Positions 54,602 through 63,053 of a stretch of 64,000 nucleotides of DNA are shown here, piece after piece. Within the stretch, counting starts at the first letter, position 1. Each line of letters begins with the position of its first letter. A program made the position numbers and the translations under genes. Source of the DNA: Planctomycetia bacterium (lineage in GTDB: Bacteria > Planctomycetota > Phycisphaerae > UBA1845 > Fen-1342); assembly GCA_015709575.1 (NCBI GenBank), contig CP054190.1, positions 2,416,616 to 2,480,615 of the forward strand, read 5' to 3'. The notes under the pieces are model-generated. The model was not told the DNA's origin and did no database searches. It worked only from the letters and a program-made list of their open reading frames with translations.

Positions 54602-55915
54602 ATGGAATGCTCACGGACGAGCACCCGTTCTTCAGCGTACTGCACCCAGCTGCGTTCCGCCATTCGACAGTTTCTCCCGGTCAGCGGTTTGCCGCTGTGC
54701 TCGTCGGATCAGCGCGTTCGGTGGAGCGACCGGATGTTGCTGATCGGCCTGTTGCTGATGGTCTGGCATCCGGTCTCCTCTTTCCGCGAAGCCTTCGCGG
54801 CGATGCGTGAGCAGATCGTCGCGATGTATCCGACGCGGCGGCGGCCGGGCGCTCATCTCGAAGGCTTCCTCAAGGCCTGGCGGACGCGTTCGGCGCGGCT
54901 GCTGCGGCCACTCGTCGCGACGCTGCGGTCTCATACGCAACGCTCGGCCGCGGGCTGTTGGCGCTGGCGGAACTGGGTGGTGCTCGGCGTGGACGGTTCG
55001 CGGGTGAATTGTCCGCGCACGCGGGCGAACGAGCAGGCGTTCGGCTGCGCCGGCAAGCAGCGCACCGCGCCGCAGCAGCTGCTGGTCACGCTCTATCACG
55101 TGGCCAGCAACCTGCCCTGGGCCTGGCGGCGCACGCGCGGCGACGGCAGCGAACGCGACCTGCTGCTGTCGATGCTGCCGGAGTTGCCGGAGCGCACGCT
55201 GCTGCTGACCGATGCGGGGCTGGTGGGCTACCGCGTGCTCACGCGCCTGCAGAACTGCGGCCATGCGTTCATCGTGCGCGTCGGCCGGAATGTGACGCTG
55301 CTGCGCAAGCTCGGCTACCACCTGCGCGAGCGCGCGGGCGTGGTGTATCTGTGGCCCGACACGCAGCGCCGCACGCCGCCGCTGACGCTGCGACTCGTGC
55401 TGTTGCAGGCGGGGCGACAGCATGTGGCGCTGCTGACCAACGTGCTGGACGAGCGGCGGCTCAGCGCTGCGGATGTTGCCGCCCTCTACCGGCAGCGCTG
55501 GTCGCTGGAAGTGATGCATCGCACGCTGAAGCAGACGCTGGGCAAGCAAAAGCTTCGCGCCCAAACGCCGGAGCTGGCCGCGTGCGAACTCGACTGGTCG
55601 ATGGCCGGTCTGTGGCTCATCAGCCTGCTGACGCACAACGCCGCCCAGCCGCCGCGATTGATCTCACCCGCCGCGGCATTGCGTGTGATCCGCACCGCCA
55701 TGCGGCGCGGCCGCCGCCCAACGGGAAAACACTGGCTCCAGCGCCAACTCCGCACCGCCGTGCCCGACTTCTACCTCCGCAGACGACCAAAGACCGCCCG
55801 CGATTGGCCGCACAAGAAAACCGAACCACCCCCCGGAACCCCCAGAATCCGCACCGCAACCACGGCCGAAATCCGCAAAGCACAGGCATTCAGAAAAGAA
55901 AAAGGAGCGGCTTAG
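54602..55915 (+). CDS. IS4-family DDE transposase
   Basis: 437 residues. The three acidic residues are present: Asp in GVDGSRV near 129, Asp in LLTDAGLVG near 203, and Glu in the YREK signature YRQRWSLEVMHRTLK near 303, which defines the IS4 family. The N-terminal region is Arg-rich and helical. The C-terminus is basic and the stop is in the terminal repeat. ATG 54602 follows GGAGG sequestered by the hairpin. Reading frame intact; the element may be active. The longer in-frame start at 54509 lies in the IS leader and is rejected. Confidence 0.9.
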   Translation: MECSRTSTRSSAYCTQLRSAIRQFLPVSGLPLCSSDQRVRWSDRMLLIGLLLMVWHPVSSFREAFAAMREQIVAMYPTRRRPGAHLEGFLKAWRTRSARLLRPLVATLRSHTQRSAAGCWRWRNWVVLGVDGSRVNCPRTRANEQAFGCAGKQRTAPQQLLVTLYHVASNLPWAWRRTRGDGSERDLLLSMLPELPERTLLLTDAGLVGYRVLTRLQNCGHAFIVRVGRNVTLLRKLGYHLRERAGVVYLWPDTQRRTPPLTLRLVLLQAGRQHVALLTNVLDERRLSAADVAALYRQRWSLEVMHRTLKQTLGKQKLRAQTPELAACELDWSMAGLWLISLLTHNAAQPPRLISPAAALRVIRTAMRRGRRPTGKHWLQRQLRTAVPDFYLRRRPKTARDWPHKKTEPPPGTPRIRTATTAEIRKAQAFRKEKGAA

Positions 55916-56004
55916 TGAACGGCGTTGCATGCCACCCAGCCGGGCGGGCCGCCTGGCCACCCAGCCAATACTCAGGAGCACGGTCCGAGGCGCCGGTCGG
56001 GCTG

Positions 56005-57123
56005 TCAGCCCAGCCGGTCGGGGTTCAGCCCCAGCAGCTCATCCGTCACGAACAGGCCGTCCCTGCGAATCAGCTGGTCGTCGAACCACAACTCGCCGCC
56101 GCCGTACTCGGGCGTCTGGATCAGCACGATGTCCCAGTGGATCTCGCTGCGGTTGCCGTTGTCGGCCTCCTCGTAGGCCTGCCCGGGCGTGAAGTGGATG
56201 CTGCCGGCGATTTTCTCATCGAACAGGATGTCCTTCATCGGCCGCGTGATGTGCGGGTGGAAGCCGATCGCGAACTCGCCGATGTAGCGCGCCCCGGCGT
56301 CCGTGTCGAGCACCTCGTTGAGCCTGGCCGTGTTGGAGCTGGTGGCCTCGACGATCTTGCCGTTCCTGAAGACGAACCGCACGTGGTCATGCGTCACGCC
56401 GCGGTAGAGCGTCGGCGCGTTGTATTGCAGCACGCCGTTGATGCTGTCGCGCAGCGGCGCGGTGAAGACCTCGCCGTCCGGGATGTTCACGCGGCCGTCA
56501 CAGGGGATGGCCGGAATGCCCTTGATGGAGAAGGAGAGGTCGGTCTCGCCCGGCCCCTTGATCCGCACGCGGTCGGTGGCCTCCATCCGCGCCTTGAGCG
56601 GCTGCATGGCCTTGCTCATCTTCGCGTAGTCCATCGTGCAGACGCGGAAGTAAAAATCCTCGAAGGCGCTGGTGGACATCTGCGCCAGCTGCGCCATGCT
56701 GGGCGTCGGCCAGCGCAGCACCACCCAGCGGGTCTTCTTCACGCGGATCTCGCTGTGCACGCGCTTCCAGACGGTGGACTCATACAGCTTCTGCCGATCG
56801 GCCGGCACGTCGGAAAGCTCGCTGACGTTCGGATTGCCGCGGATGCCTACATAACACTGCACATTCTCCATCCGCAGCTTCTCGACGTCGGCGATCAGCT
56901 CCCACTGCTCGCGGCTGCCCGAGAGCATCAGCGCCCGGTTGATGCGGTTGCTCTTGAGCGTGACCAGCGGCAGCCCGCCGGCCGCGGCCGCCAGCCGCAC
57001 GCACTCCTCGGTGAATTCCTGCGGAATGTCGATCGCCTCGAACAGGATCTTTTCTCCCGGCTTCACGGCGCAGGAGTAATTCACGAGCACGTCGGCGAGC
57101 TTCGTCATGCGCGGATCGATCAC
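56005..57123 (-). CDS. M29 family aminopeptidase (thermophilic-type aminopeptidase)
   Basis: 372 residues, cytoplasmic. GTG start at 57123 with GGAGG seven bases upstream. Metal-site features of M29 are visible: the Glu of NIPDGEVFTAP, the Glu of IGEFAIGFHP, and the later His/Tyr/Asp in a IHWDIVLIQ stretch (AGSIHFTPGQAYEE and SEIHWD). Family members (AmpS, PepS) release N-terminal residues using two metals. A -10 box TATAAT is found at 57153-57158 on the minus strand. Divergent from the ion-transporter permease. Confidence 0.9.
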   Translation of the reverse strand: MIDPRMTKLADVLVNYSCAVKPGEKILFEAIDIPQEFTEECVRLAAAAGGLPLVTLKSNRINRALMLSGSREQWELIADVEKLRMENVQCYVGIRGNPNVSELSDVPADRQKLYESTVWKRVHSEIRVKKTRWVVLRWPTPSMAQLAQMSTSAFEDFYFRVCTMDYAKMSKAMQPLKARMEATDRVRIKGPGETDLSFSIKGIPAIPCDGRVNIPDGEVFTAPLRDSINGVLQYNAPTLYRGVTHDHVRFVFRNGKIVEATSSNTARLNEVLDTDAGARYIGEFAIGFHPHITRPMKDILFDEKIAGSIHFTPGQAYEEADNGNRSEIHWDIVLIQTPEYGGGELWFDDQLIRRDGLFVTDELLGLNPDRLG

Positions 57124-57152
57124 GGCGGTCCTCCGTCGAAGTTGGGTCGCGG

Positions 57153-57158
57153 ATTATA
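57153..57158 (-). promoter_or_regulatory. Perfect -10 box of the M29 gene
   Basis: TATAAT on the minus strand, 30 bases before the GTG start. No recognisable -35 hexamer at 16-18 bases upstream. Confidence 0.45.
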
Positions 57159-57247
57159 CGTCCCGCCGCGCGCACCGTCCCCCGCCCGGCCCGTCCCGCC
57201 CGCCGCCCCTTGCGGTCCCCCGCCCCACGCCCGGACCATAGGCCGCC

Positions 57248-59095
57248 ATGACGCTCTTCGTCGGGCTGCTGCTGATTGCCGTCTTCGTGATTTTCGCGAC
57301 CGCGATGTTTCTCGAGCGGCTCAGCGCCCTGCTGGCGCTGCCGCTGATGGCGGTCTGCTTCGTCGTCATCGCCGCGACGGCCGACGTGCTGAGCGCCGAC
57401 AATCCGCGCAAGGCGGCGTGGGAAGAGCTCAACCAGCAACAGCAGGCGCTCATCGGCGACAAAATTCGACATTCCCGCGTCGCGGTCGAGGGCCTGCTGG
57501 AGACGCTGACGCGCGAAGGGACGGCCGCCCTCGGCGGCACCGCGGCCGAGCGGGTCGAGCTGATCGGGCTGCGCGCGGCGGAGCTGGAACTCCGCAGGCG
57601 GGCCGACGCCCTGCCGAATCTCGTGAGCCGCCCGCCGGTTCACCCGGGCTGGCGCAGCACGCTGGCGGAGCGCATGAGCATGGTTCCCGGTGCGGCGCGA
57701 ATCCAGGCGGCGCTGCGCGCGAACGACCCGCTGGCGGGTGACGGCGCTGCGACCCGCGCAGCGCTGCAGGACATTCTTCGCGAGCTGCAGACCGTTGCGG
57801 CGGGGTTCGCCTCCGCGGCGGACCGCCCGGCGGCGCGCTCGTATGTCGCCGAGCACCTGGTGCTGACGCTGCGCGGCGGGGCGCTGTGGATGTACGCCAC
57901 GATCATCGCCACATTGTTCGGCGGCATGTTCGCGATGTACGTCCGCAACCTCGATCTCGCGCGGCGGATGGTGCTCTGGACGGCCGAGTTCGCCGGCGAG
58001 CGGCCCTTCGTGCTGACGCTGGCGGTGTTTCTCGCGACCGCGGCCGTGTTCACATCGCTCGGCGGACTCGGCACGGTCATCATGCTCGGCACGATCATCC
58101 TGCCGATCCTGCGATCGATCGGCCTCTCGCCGATCGTCAGCAGCGGTGTGTTTCTGATCGCGATTTCCATGGGCGGGACGCTCTACCCGGTGACGCGCCG
58201 GCTCTGGATGGATCTCTATGGCGTGCCGGCGGCGACGCTCGATCGCATCATCCTGTCAACCGTCGCGCTGTACGCGCTGCTGGGCATCGCGTGGATCTGG
58301 TGGGGTACGCGCCGCGGGCTGCTGAGCAGCTTCTGCGCCACGAGTGCTGATTCGGGAAAGGTCGATGGAGGCGATTCGAGCGCCGATGCGACCACGGTCA
58401 GCGCGGGCCGCGTCAGCGAACGGGGCGCCGGGGGTCCGCCGGCGCCGGGCGGGAGCAGCGCGGACGACGCCCCGGAGCGCGGCCGCATCCCGGTTCCGCT
58501 GGCCGTCGCACCGCTGTTGCCGGTCGCGCTGGTCTACCTGGCCGGCATCGAGGAAATCACCGCCTTCACCGCTTCGATCGCCTACATGTTCGCCTGCGTG
58601 GCGCTGCGGCCCGGCAGCCTGCGCGTGCTGGCGCGCTCGCTGGTCGAAGGCGCGCAGGCCGTCGCGCCGCCCTGCCTGCTGATGATCGGGATCGGCATGC
58701 TGTACGTCGCCCTGCAGACCGACGCCGTGCAGGGTTATCTGCGCCCCCTGCTCGAACTGGCCGCACCCTCGCGGCGGCTGTCCTACATCCTGACCTTCTC
58801 GCTCGCCGCGCCGCTGGCGCTCTATCGCGGCCCACTGAATGCCTGGGGCATGGGGACGGCAGTCGCCTCCACGCTGCTGGCGCTGGGCGCGCTGCCGCCC
58901 GAGGCGGTGTTGGCGGTGATCATCGGGGCGGGAATGCTGCAGGGCGTCTGCGACCCCACAAACACCGCCAACGTCTGGATCGCCGGTTTCCAGGGAATCA
59001 CGGTGAACCGCATCCTGCGCTTCACGGTGCTGCCGGTGTGGATCGCCGCAGCTACCGCAATTGTGCTGTTCGGATTCTGGTTCGTGCCTGCATAG
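57248..59095 (+). CDS. Ion-transporter superfamily permease with large soluble insertions
   Basis: 615 residues. Twelve or so membrane helices in two halves of an ion-transporter (IT) fold; TSLGGLGTVIMLGTIILPILRSIGLSP and the symmetric second-half segment PTNTANVWIAGFQGITVNRIL are the diagnostic parts. Two insertions make it longer than the usual 430-450: a helical, Ala-rich region after the first two helices (residues about 55-205), probably outside the membrane, and a charged Gly/Ser linker at about 360-415. Substrate unknown; organic acids or hydantoin-like compounds fit the HyuA gene 16 bases downstream. Divergent from the M29 gene. Confidence 0.72.
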   Translation: MTLFVGLLLIAVFVIFATAMFLERLSALLALPLMAVCFVVIAATADVLSADNPRKAAWEELNQQQQALIGDKIRHSRVAVEGLLETLTREGTAALGGTAAERVELIGLRAAELELRRRADALPNLVSRPPVHPGWRSTLAERMSMVPGAARIQAALRANDPLAGDGAATRAALQDILRELQTVAAGFASAADRPAARSYVAEHLVLTLRGGALWMYATIIATLFGGMFAMYVRNLDLARRMVLWTAEFAGERPFVLTLAVFLATAAVFTSLGGLGTVIMLGTIILPILRSIGLSPIVSSGVFLIAISMGGTLYPVTRRLWMDLYGVPAATLDRIILSTVALYALLGIAWIWWGTRRGLLSSFCATSADSGKVDGGDSSADATTVSAGRVSERGAGGPPAPGGSSADDAPERGRIPVPLAVAPLLPVALVYLAGIEEITAFTASIAYMFACVALRPGSLRVLARSLVEGAQAVAPPCLLMIGIGMLYVALQTDAVQGYLRPLLELAAPSRRLSYILTFSLAAPLALYRGPLNAWGMGTAVASTLLALGALPPEAVLAVIIGAGMLQGVCDPTNTANVWIAGFQGITVNRILRFTVLPVWIAAATAIVLFGFWFVPA

Positions 59096-59111
59096 GGTCA
59101 CGGAGCATTCG

Positions 59112-61265
59112 TTGCAGCCTGCCCGCAAGATTCGCATCGGCATCGACGTCGGCGGCACGTTCACACATGCCGTCGCGATCGACGCCGCATCGCTTGAGCT
59201 GACAGGCACGGCCAAAGTGCCGACCACGCACCGGGCCGCCGAGGGCGTCGCCCGCGGCGTGATCGACGCGCTCGCGCAACTCATGCAGCGCCACGCCATC
59301 ACGCGCGACCAGATCGCCCTGATCGCCCACTCCACCACCCAGGCCACGAACGCCCTGCTTGAAGGCGACGTCGCGCCGGTCGGCATTCTGGGCATGGGCC
59401 CGTCGCGCTCGGCGTGGATCGCGTCCGCCCAGACCTGCATTCCGCCGATCCCCCTCACACCCCATCGCCGACTGCTGATCCACCACCGGTTCCTCCGCTC
59501 GCATCTCGCCACGCCGGAGCGCATCGACGCGCTGCTGCGCGCGCTGCGGGAAGCCGGCGCGCGGGTGATTGTCGCGGCGGAAGCATTCAGCGTGGATGAT
59601 CCACGACGGGAGCAACTGGTCTGCGAGCGCGCCGCTGAGATGGGTCTGCCCGCCACCGCCACGCACCACGTGAGCCGCCTGCACGGCTTGCGCACGCGCA
59701 CGCGCACCGCGGTCATCAATGCAGCAATGATCTCTCGCATGCTCGATACCGCGGACATGACCGAGCGCGCCGTCCGTGACGCCGGAATCTCCGCCCCGCT
59801 GATGATCATGCGCAGCGACGGCGGCGTGATGGACGTCGCGGAAATGCGCCGTCGCCCGATCCTGACGATGCTCTCCGGCCCGGCCGCCGGAGTCGCCGCG
59901 GCGCTGCTCCATGCTGGGGTCTCTGACGGCATCTTCCTTGAGGTCGGCGGCACCAGCACCGATGTCAGCGTCATCCGCAACGGTCGCTGCCAGATCCGCT
60001 CAGCCGAGCTCGGCGGCCGCAAGCTGCACCTCGAAACGCTCGACGTGCGCACCGTCGGCGTCGCGGGCGGCTCGCTGGTCGAGCTGGCGCGTCCGGGGGC
60101 GATCGCCTCCGTCGGGCCGCGCAGCGCGCACATCGCCGGTTTGCCTTACCTCTGCTTCAGCCGGCTGGCGACGGAATCGCTGCAATCAGCGATTTATGAA
60201 ACACCTGACGACCGCTCGCGGCGCGTATGCGCGCGTGTCGGCGACACGCTGCTGGCCATCACGCCCACCTGCGCCGCCAACGTGGTGGGACTCGTGCCGC
60301 CGGATGATCCGGCCGCGGGCGACGGGAAGACGGCAGCCGGCGGATTCGACCGCTTGGCGCCGACACTGGGTTTTGCGAGCGGAAGTGCGCTGGCTGACGC
60401 CATTCTCCGCGCGGCCGCGAGGCGAGTCGGTGAGCTGGTCCGCGGCCTGATCCGCGACTACCGACTGGACCCGGCGCTGGTTCGACTCGTCGGCGGCGGC
60501 GGCGGCGCATCGGCGATCGTGCCGGCCGTGGCGCGGGAGTTGGGACTGCCCTTTGAGAACGCGCGGCACGCGGACGTCATCAGCGCGATCGGTGTGGCGC
60601 TTGCGCTGCTGCGCGACAGCGTTGAGCGCACCGTCGTATCACCGAGCGACGAGGACATTCGGCGGATTCGCAGCGAAGCCTTCGACAGCGTGCTCAGAAT
60701 GGGCGCCGCCCCGGAGACGATCCAGGTGTTTGTCGAAGTGGACACGCGCCGCAATCTGCTACGCGCCACGGCGGAAGGCGCGACGGACATTCACCGTCCG
60801 GACGGAGAGTCTGAGCGCAGCGGCGCCGCGGATTCGATAGAAAGCACGGTTCGCGCCAGCTTTGGCCCGGCTGCCACGAACATCGTGCGGGGCCGCGTGG
60901 CGGCCGGTTTCGAGTTATGGACGGCCGACCTGCGCCCGACGGGGCTGCTCTGCTGGCTGCGCCGCGCACGAACCGCCATCCGGATCGTGGACCGGGCGGG
61001 TCGGATTCGATGGGCTTCAAACTCGGCGGGTTGGACGGCGTCCACCTGCACCCGAGCGCCCACCGACGTTCTTGCGCTGGCGGAGCGGCACACCCGCTAT
61101 TCAGATGCCGGCGCGACGATCCCACGCTGTTTCGCGCTGGCCGACGGTCGAGTCGTGGACCTCTCGGGCCTGTGCGACGCGACGCAAGTCAGCGAGGTGC
61201 TGCGCTGGGAGTTACAGCGCATCGGCGGCGGTGACGACTGCCTGTTGCTCGTAGAGAACGCATAA
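59112..61265 (+). CDS. Hydantoinase/oxoprolinase family protein, HyuA-type subunit
   Basis: 717 residues. TTG start at 59112, after GGAG seven bases upstream. N-terminal ATPase-type motif RIGIDVGGTFTHAVAID (residues 8-24), phosphate loop HSTTQATNALLEGD, FLEVGGTSTDVSVIRNG and RLVGGGGGASAIVPAVAREL near 455. It belongs to the ATP-dependent HyuA/OplA group that opens hydantoin or 5-oxoproline rings, usually with a HyuB partner. No HyuB is present, and the last 200 residues diverge from HyuA. The permease 16 bases upstream suggests it acts on an imported compound. Confidence 0.85.
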   Translation: MQPARKIRIGIDVGGTFTHAVAIDAASLELTGTAKVPTTHRAAEGVARGVIDALAQLMQRHAITRDQIALIAHSTTQATNALLEGDVAPVGILGMGPSRSAWIASAQTCIPPIPLTPHRRLLIHHRFLRSHLATPERIDALLRALREAGARVIVAAEAFSVDDPRREQLVCERAAEMGLPATATHHVSRLHGLRTRTRTAVINAAMISRMLDTADMTERAVRDAGISAPLMIMRSDGGVMDVAEMRRRPILTMLSGPAAGVAAALLHAGVSDGIFLEVGGTSTDVSVIRNGRCQIRSAELGGRKLHLETLDVRTVGVAGGSLVELARPGAIASVGPRSAHIAGLPYLCFSRLATESLQSAIYETPDDRSRRVCARVGDTLLAITPTCAANVVGLVPPDDPAAGDGKTAAGGFDRLAPTLGFASGSALADAILRAAARRVGELVRGLIRDYRLDPALVRLVGGGGGASAIVPAVARELGLPFENARHADVISAIGVALALLRDSVERTVVSPSDEDIRRIRSEAFDSVLRMGAAPETIQVFVEVDTRRNLLRATAEGATDIHRPDGESERSGAADSIESTVRASFGPAATNIVRGRVAAGFELWTADLRPTGLLCWLRRARTAIRIVDRAGRIRWASNSAGWTASTCTRAPTDVLALAERHTRYSDAGATIPRCFALADGRVVDLSGLCDATQVSEVLRWELQRIGGGDDCLLLVENA

Positions 61266-61556
61266 AGCCTCACGCGGACCCAATTTCGCCGTTTCCAGCC
61301 CGTCCTGACACATTCCGACGCAATGAACCGGGCGTCACCGCGACTCTCACCTTGGGTAGGGCCCCAATTGGTCGGGCCTGGGATGGTTCCGCTCTGGTGA
61401 ACCTGCCTTTTGTTTGGACGATTTGAGCGAACAGTGTAATCGGTTTTGTTAGCGTCAGACGGATTGTGCACCGAAACGCCAGCTGATCGTGGTGCACTCC
61501 GTAAGGAACAAAAGACGCTCTGGCGATGAAATTGAACGATTTGAACGAATTTATCA

Positions 61557-61585
61557 TTGACGGACTTCTGTCAGGTCGATAGTAT
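61557..61585 (+). promoter_or_regulatory. Sigma-factor gene promoter
   Basis: TTGACG (61557-61562), 17-base spacer, TAGTAT (61580-61585). Transcription would start near 61592, about 146 bases before the ATG. Confidence 0.68.
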
Positions 61586-61591
61586 GAAGGC

Positions 61592-61737
61592 GTAAGTCAA
61601 ACCCAGACGGATTTTCGTCGGACGTTGTCGAATGACTGAAACCGCTGCGGGTTCTCAGGCGTACCAAGTGAGTACGGTTTGCCCGCAGTCTCGGACGGAC
61701 AAAGGAGCCGTCCGGCAACAGGAAGGGAGGCGTGGAG
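61592..61737 (+). promoter_or_regulatory. Structured 5' leader of the sigma factor gene
   Basis: Three stem-loops in succession: GACG/CGTC (61606-61619), a compound stem CTGCGGG/CCCGCAG (61645-61651, 61682-61688) with inner CGTAC/GTACG (61660-61664, 61672-61676), and CGGACGG/CCGTCCG (61692-61698, 61708-61714) whose loop holds AAAGGAG. The true ribosome site GGAGG lies just after the last stem. All outer stems are perfect. This could be a translational control element; the trigger is unknown. Confidence 0.55.
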
Positions 61738-62817
61738 ATGAATCGGATCCCGCCCACGATCATGGATGCGCCGACGAACGGCGCGAAGCTTGAGAAGATC
61801 ACCCCGCAGGTGCAGCTGTCGGCGGTCATGGCCGCCAAATCGCTGACTGCGGACGAGCGAGCCACATTGCGGCGCGTACTGCGCGACCCGATTGAGTGCT
61901 ACTTCCACCCGGCGTTTCGCAAGGCGGCGACGGAAAAGCTCCTGATGGGGCCGATCCCCGAAGCACGCGTGCGCAGCCGGTCCGCGGCCGCAGCGCCGCG
62001 GAGCAGCGACGACAGCGGCGCATTTGAGTTCACGCCGATGGTCCGCACGGCCACGCTGACGGCGGAGCAGGAGCGATTCCTGTTCCTGCGATTCAACTAT
62101 TGCCGGTTCCGCGTGAAGGCGGTCGTGAAGCGCTTCGAGGGCGAGCGGCTGACCGTTGAGGCCGCCCGCGAGATCCTGACGTGGAGCCAGCGCGCCCTGG
62201 AGACGCGCAACCACATCGCCAACGCCAATATCCCGCTGGTGCTGGCGATGGCACGGCGGACGCGCGTGATCGGCGTCGACCTGGCCGACGTCATCAGCGA
62301 AGGGAACATGGCCCTGCTACGGGCCGTGGACAAGTTTGACTGCATGCGCGGGTTCAAGTTCAGCACGTACGGCTGCCGGGCGATTCTCAAGAGCTTCGCC
62401 CGCGCTTCCGGACGAGCGGCCCGCGACCGCGGCGTGTTCCCGGTCGAGTATGACCCGTCGCTCGAAAAGAGCGACCACACTGAACGGGTGCGGGAGGATA
62501 TCGCCGATGACTACGCCGCGGAGCTGCGGTCGATCCTGGAGCAGAACCTGGCCGATCTGAACGACGTGGAGCGGCGGGTGCTGGCGGCACGGTTCGGGAT
62601 GGATGAGCGGCCGGAGACCGAACCCCTGGAGGGCATCCGGACACTGGCCGAGGTCGGCAACCTGATCGGCGTGACGAAGGAGCGGGTACGCCAGATTCAG
62701 AATCGCGCGGTGGTGAAGCTGCGCGACGTGCTGGAGTGCCGGATGCTGGGCCTGCCGTTACCCGACGACGAGCAGAAGGAAGCTGCCGGCTCCGGCGACT
62801 TTGAATTGACCCGCTGA
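61738..62817 (+). CDS. Sigma-70 family RNA polymerase sigma factor, divergent
   Basis: 359 residues. N-terminal region of about 110 residues with no match to sigma region 1. Region 2 is clear: NIPLVLAMARRTRVIGVDLA (start of 2.1/2.2), DVISEGNMALLRAVDKFDC, FKFSTYGCRAILKSFAR. Region 4 is clear: LEGIRTLAEVGNLIGVTKERVRQIQNRAVVKL. The usual WWIRQAI segment of region 2.4 is replaced by GCRAILKSF, and region 3 is nearly absent: about 70 residues join regions 2 and 4. Between primary and ECF types. ATG 61738 follows GGAGG by seven bases; GTG 61732 is also possible. It has its own promoter and a structured leader. Confidence 0.88.
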   Translation: MNRIPPTIMDAPTNGAKLEKITPQVQLSAVMAAKSLTADERATLRRVLRDPIECYFHPAFRKAATEKLLMGPIPEARVRSRSAAAAPRSSDDSGAFEFTPMVRTATLTAEQERFLFLRFNYCRFRVKAVVKRFEGERLTVEAAREILTWSQRALETRNHIANANIPLVLAMARRTRVIGVDLADVISEGNMALLRAVDKFDCMRGFKFSTYGCRAILKSFARASGRAARDRGVFPVEYDPSLEKSDHTERVREDIADDYAAELRSILEQNLADLNDVERRVLAARFGMDERPETEPLEGIRTLAEVGNLIGVTKERVRQIQNRAVVKLRDVLECRMLGLPLPDDEQKEAAGSGDFELTR

Positions 62818-63053
62818 AACGGAATCGCTTCCGGCGCGGCGACCACGAAGAATGCTGCCTCTCACTGGTGCGGTCCGGTGCGGCCTGAAAGGGTCGCGCC
62901 GGGCCGTTTCATTTTGGGCGTAGGGGGAAAGCCGTGATTGAGGGCGTCGGTCCCCTGCTTCGCGGGAGTGGCGGCGCACGACCGCAATTTGGCCGTTCAC
63001 GGCGGCGACGCCCCGACATACGCGAGACGGCGGCTGAAGCGCCCGGCCGCCGC
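62818..63053. other. Convergent intergenic region
   Basis: 236 bases between the sigma gene and fabG. A CGGCC/GGCCG stem with a TTTCATTTT tail near 62880-62910 could be a weak terminator for the sigma gene. No gene is evident. Confidence 0.35.

Larger units (their letters stand above)
54466..55926 (+). mobile_element. IS4-family insertion sequence, complete
   Basis: 1461 bases. Terminal inverted repeats AACGCCGTTCAC (54466-54477) and GTGAACGGCGTT (55915-55926) are perfect over 12 bases. Flanking 11-base near-duplications GCATGGCACCC (54455-54465) and GCATGCCACCC (55927-55937, one mismatch) are likely target duplications, of the length usual for IS4. One transposase gene fills it, and its stop lies in the right repeat. 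A strong hairpin precedes the gene. The single mismatch suggests the insertion is not recent, or that the target was a repeat. Confidence 0.75.
61266..61737. other. Long intergenic region: sigma-factor promoter and structured leader
   Basis: About 470 bases and AT-richer than the flanks. From 61266 to 61550 nothing codes; it has an inverted repeat GTGCACC/GGTGCAC (61466-61472, 61491-61497) and a TTGAACGA direct repeat near 61532. From 61557 it carries a promoter and then a folded leader (separate entries). Confidence 0.6.

Noticed and set aside
61270-61557. 95-residue minus-strand frame opposite the sigma leader region
   Set aside because: No ribosome site, low protein likeness, and it ends near the HyuA stop; likely chance.
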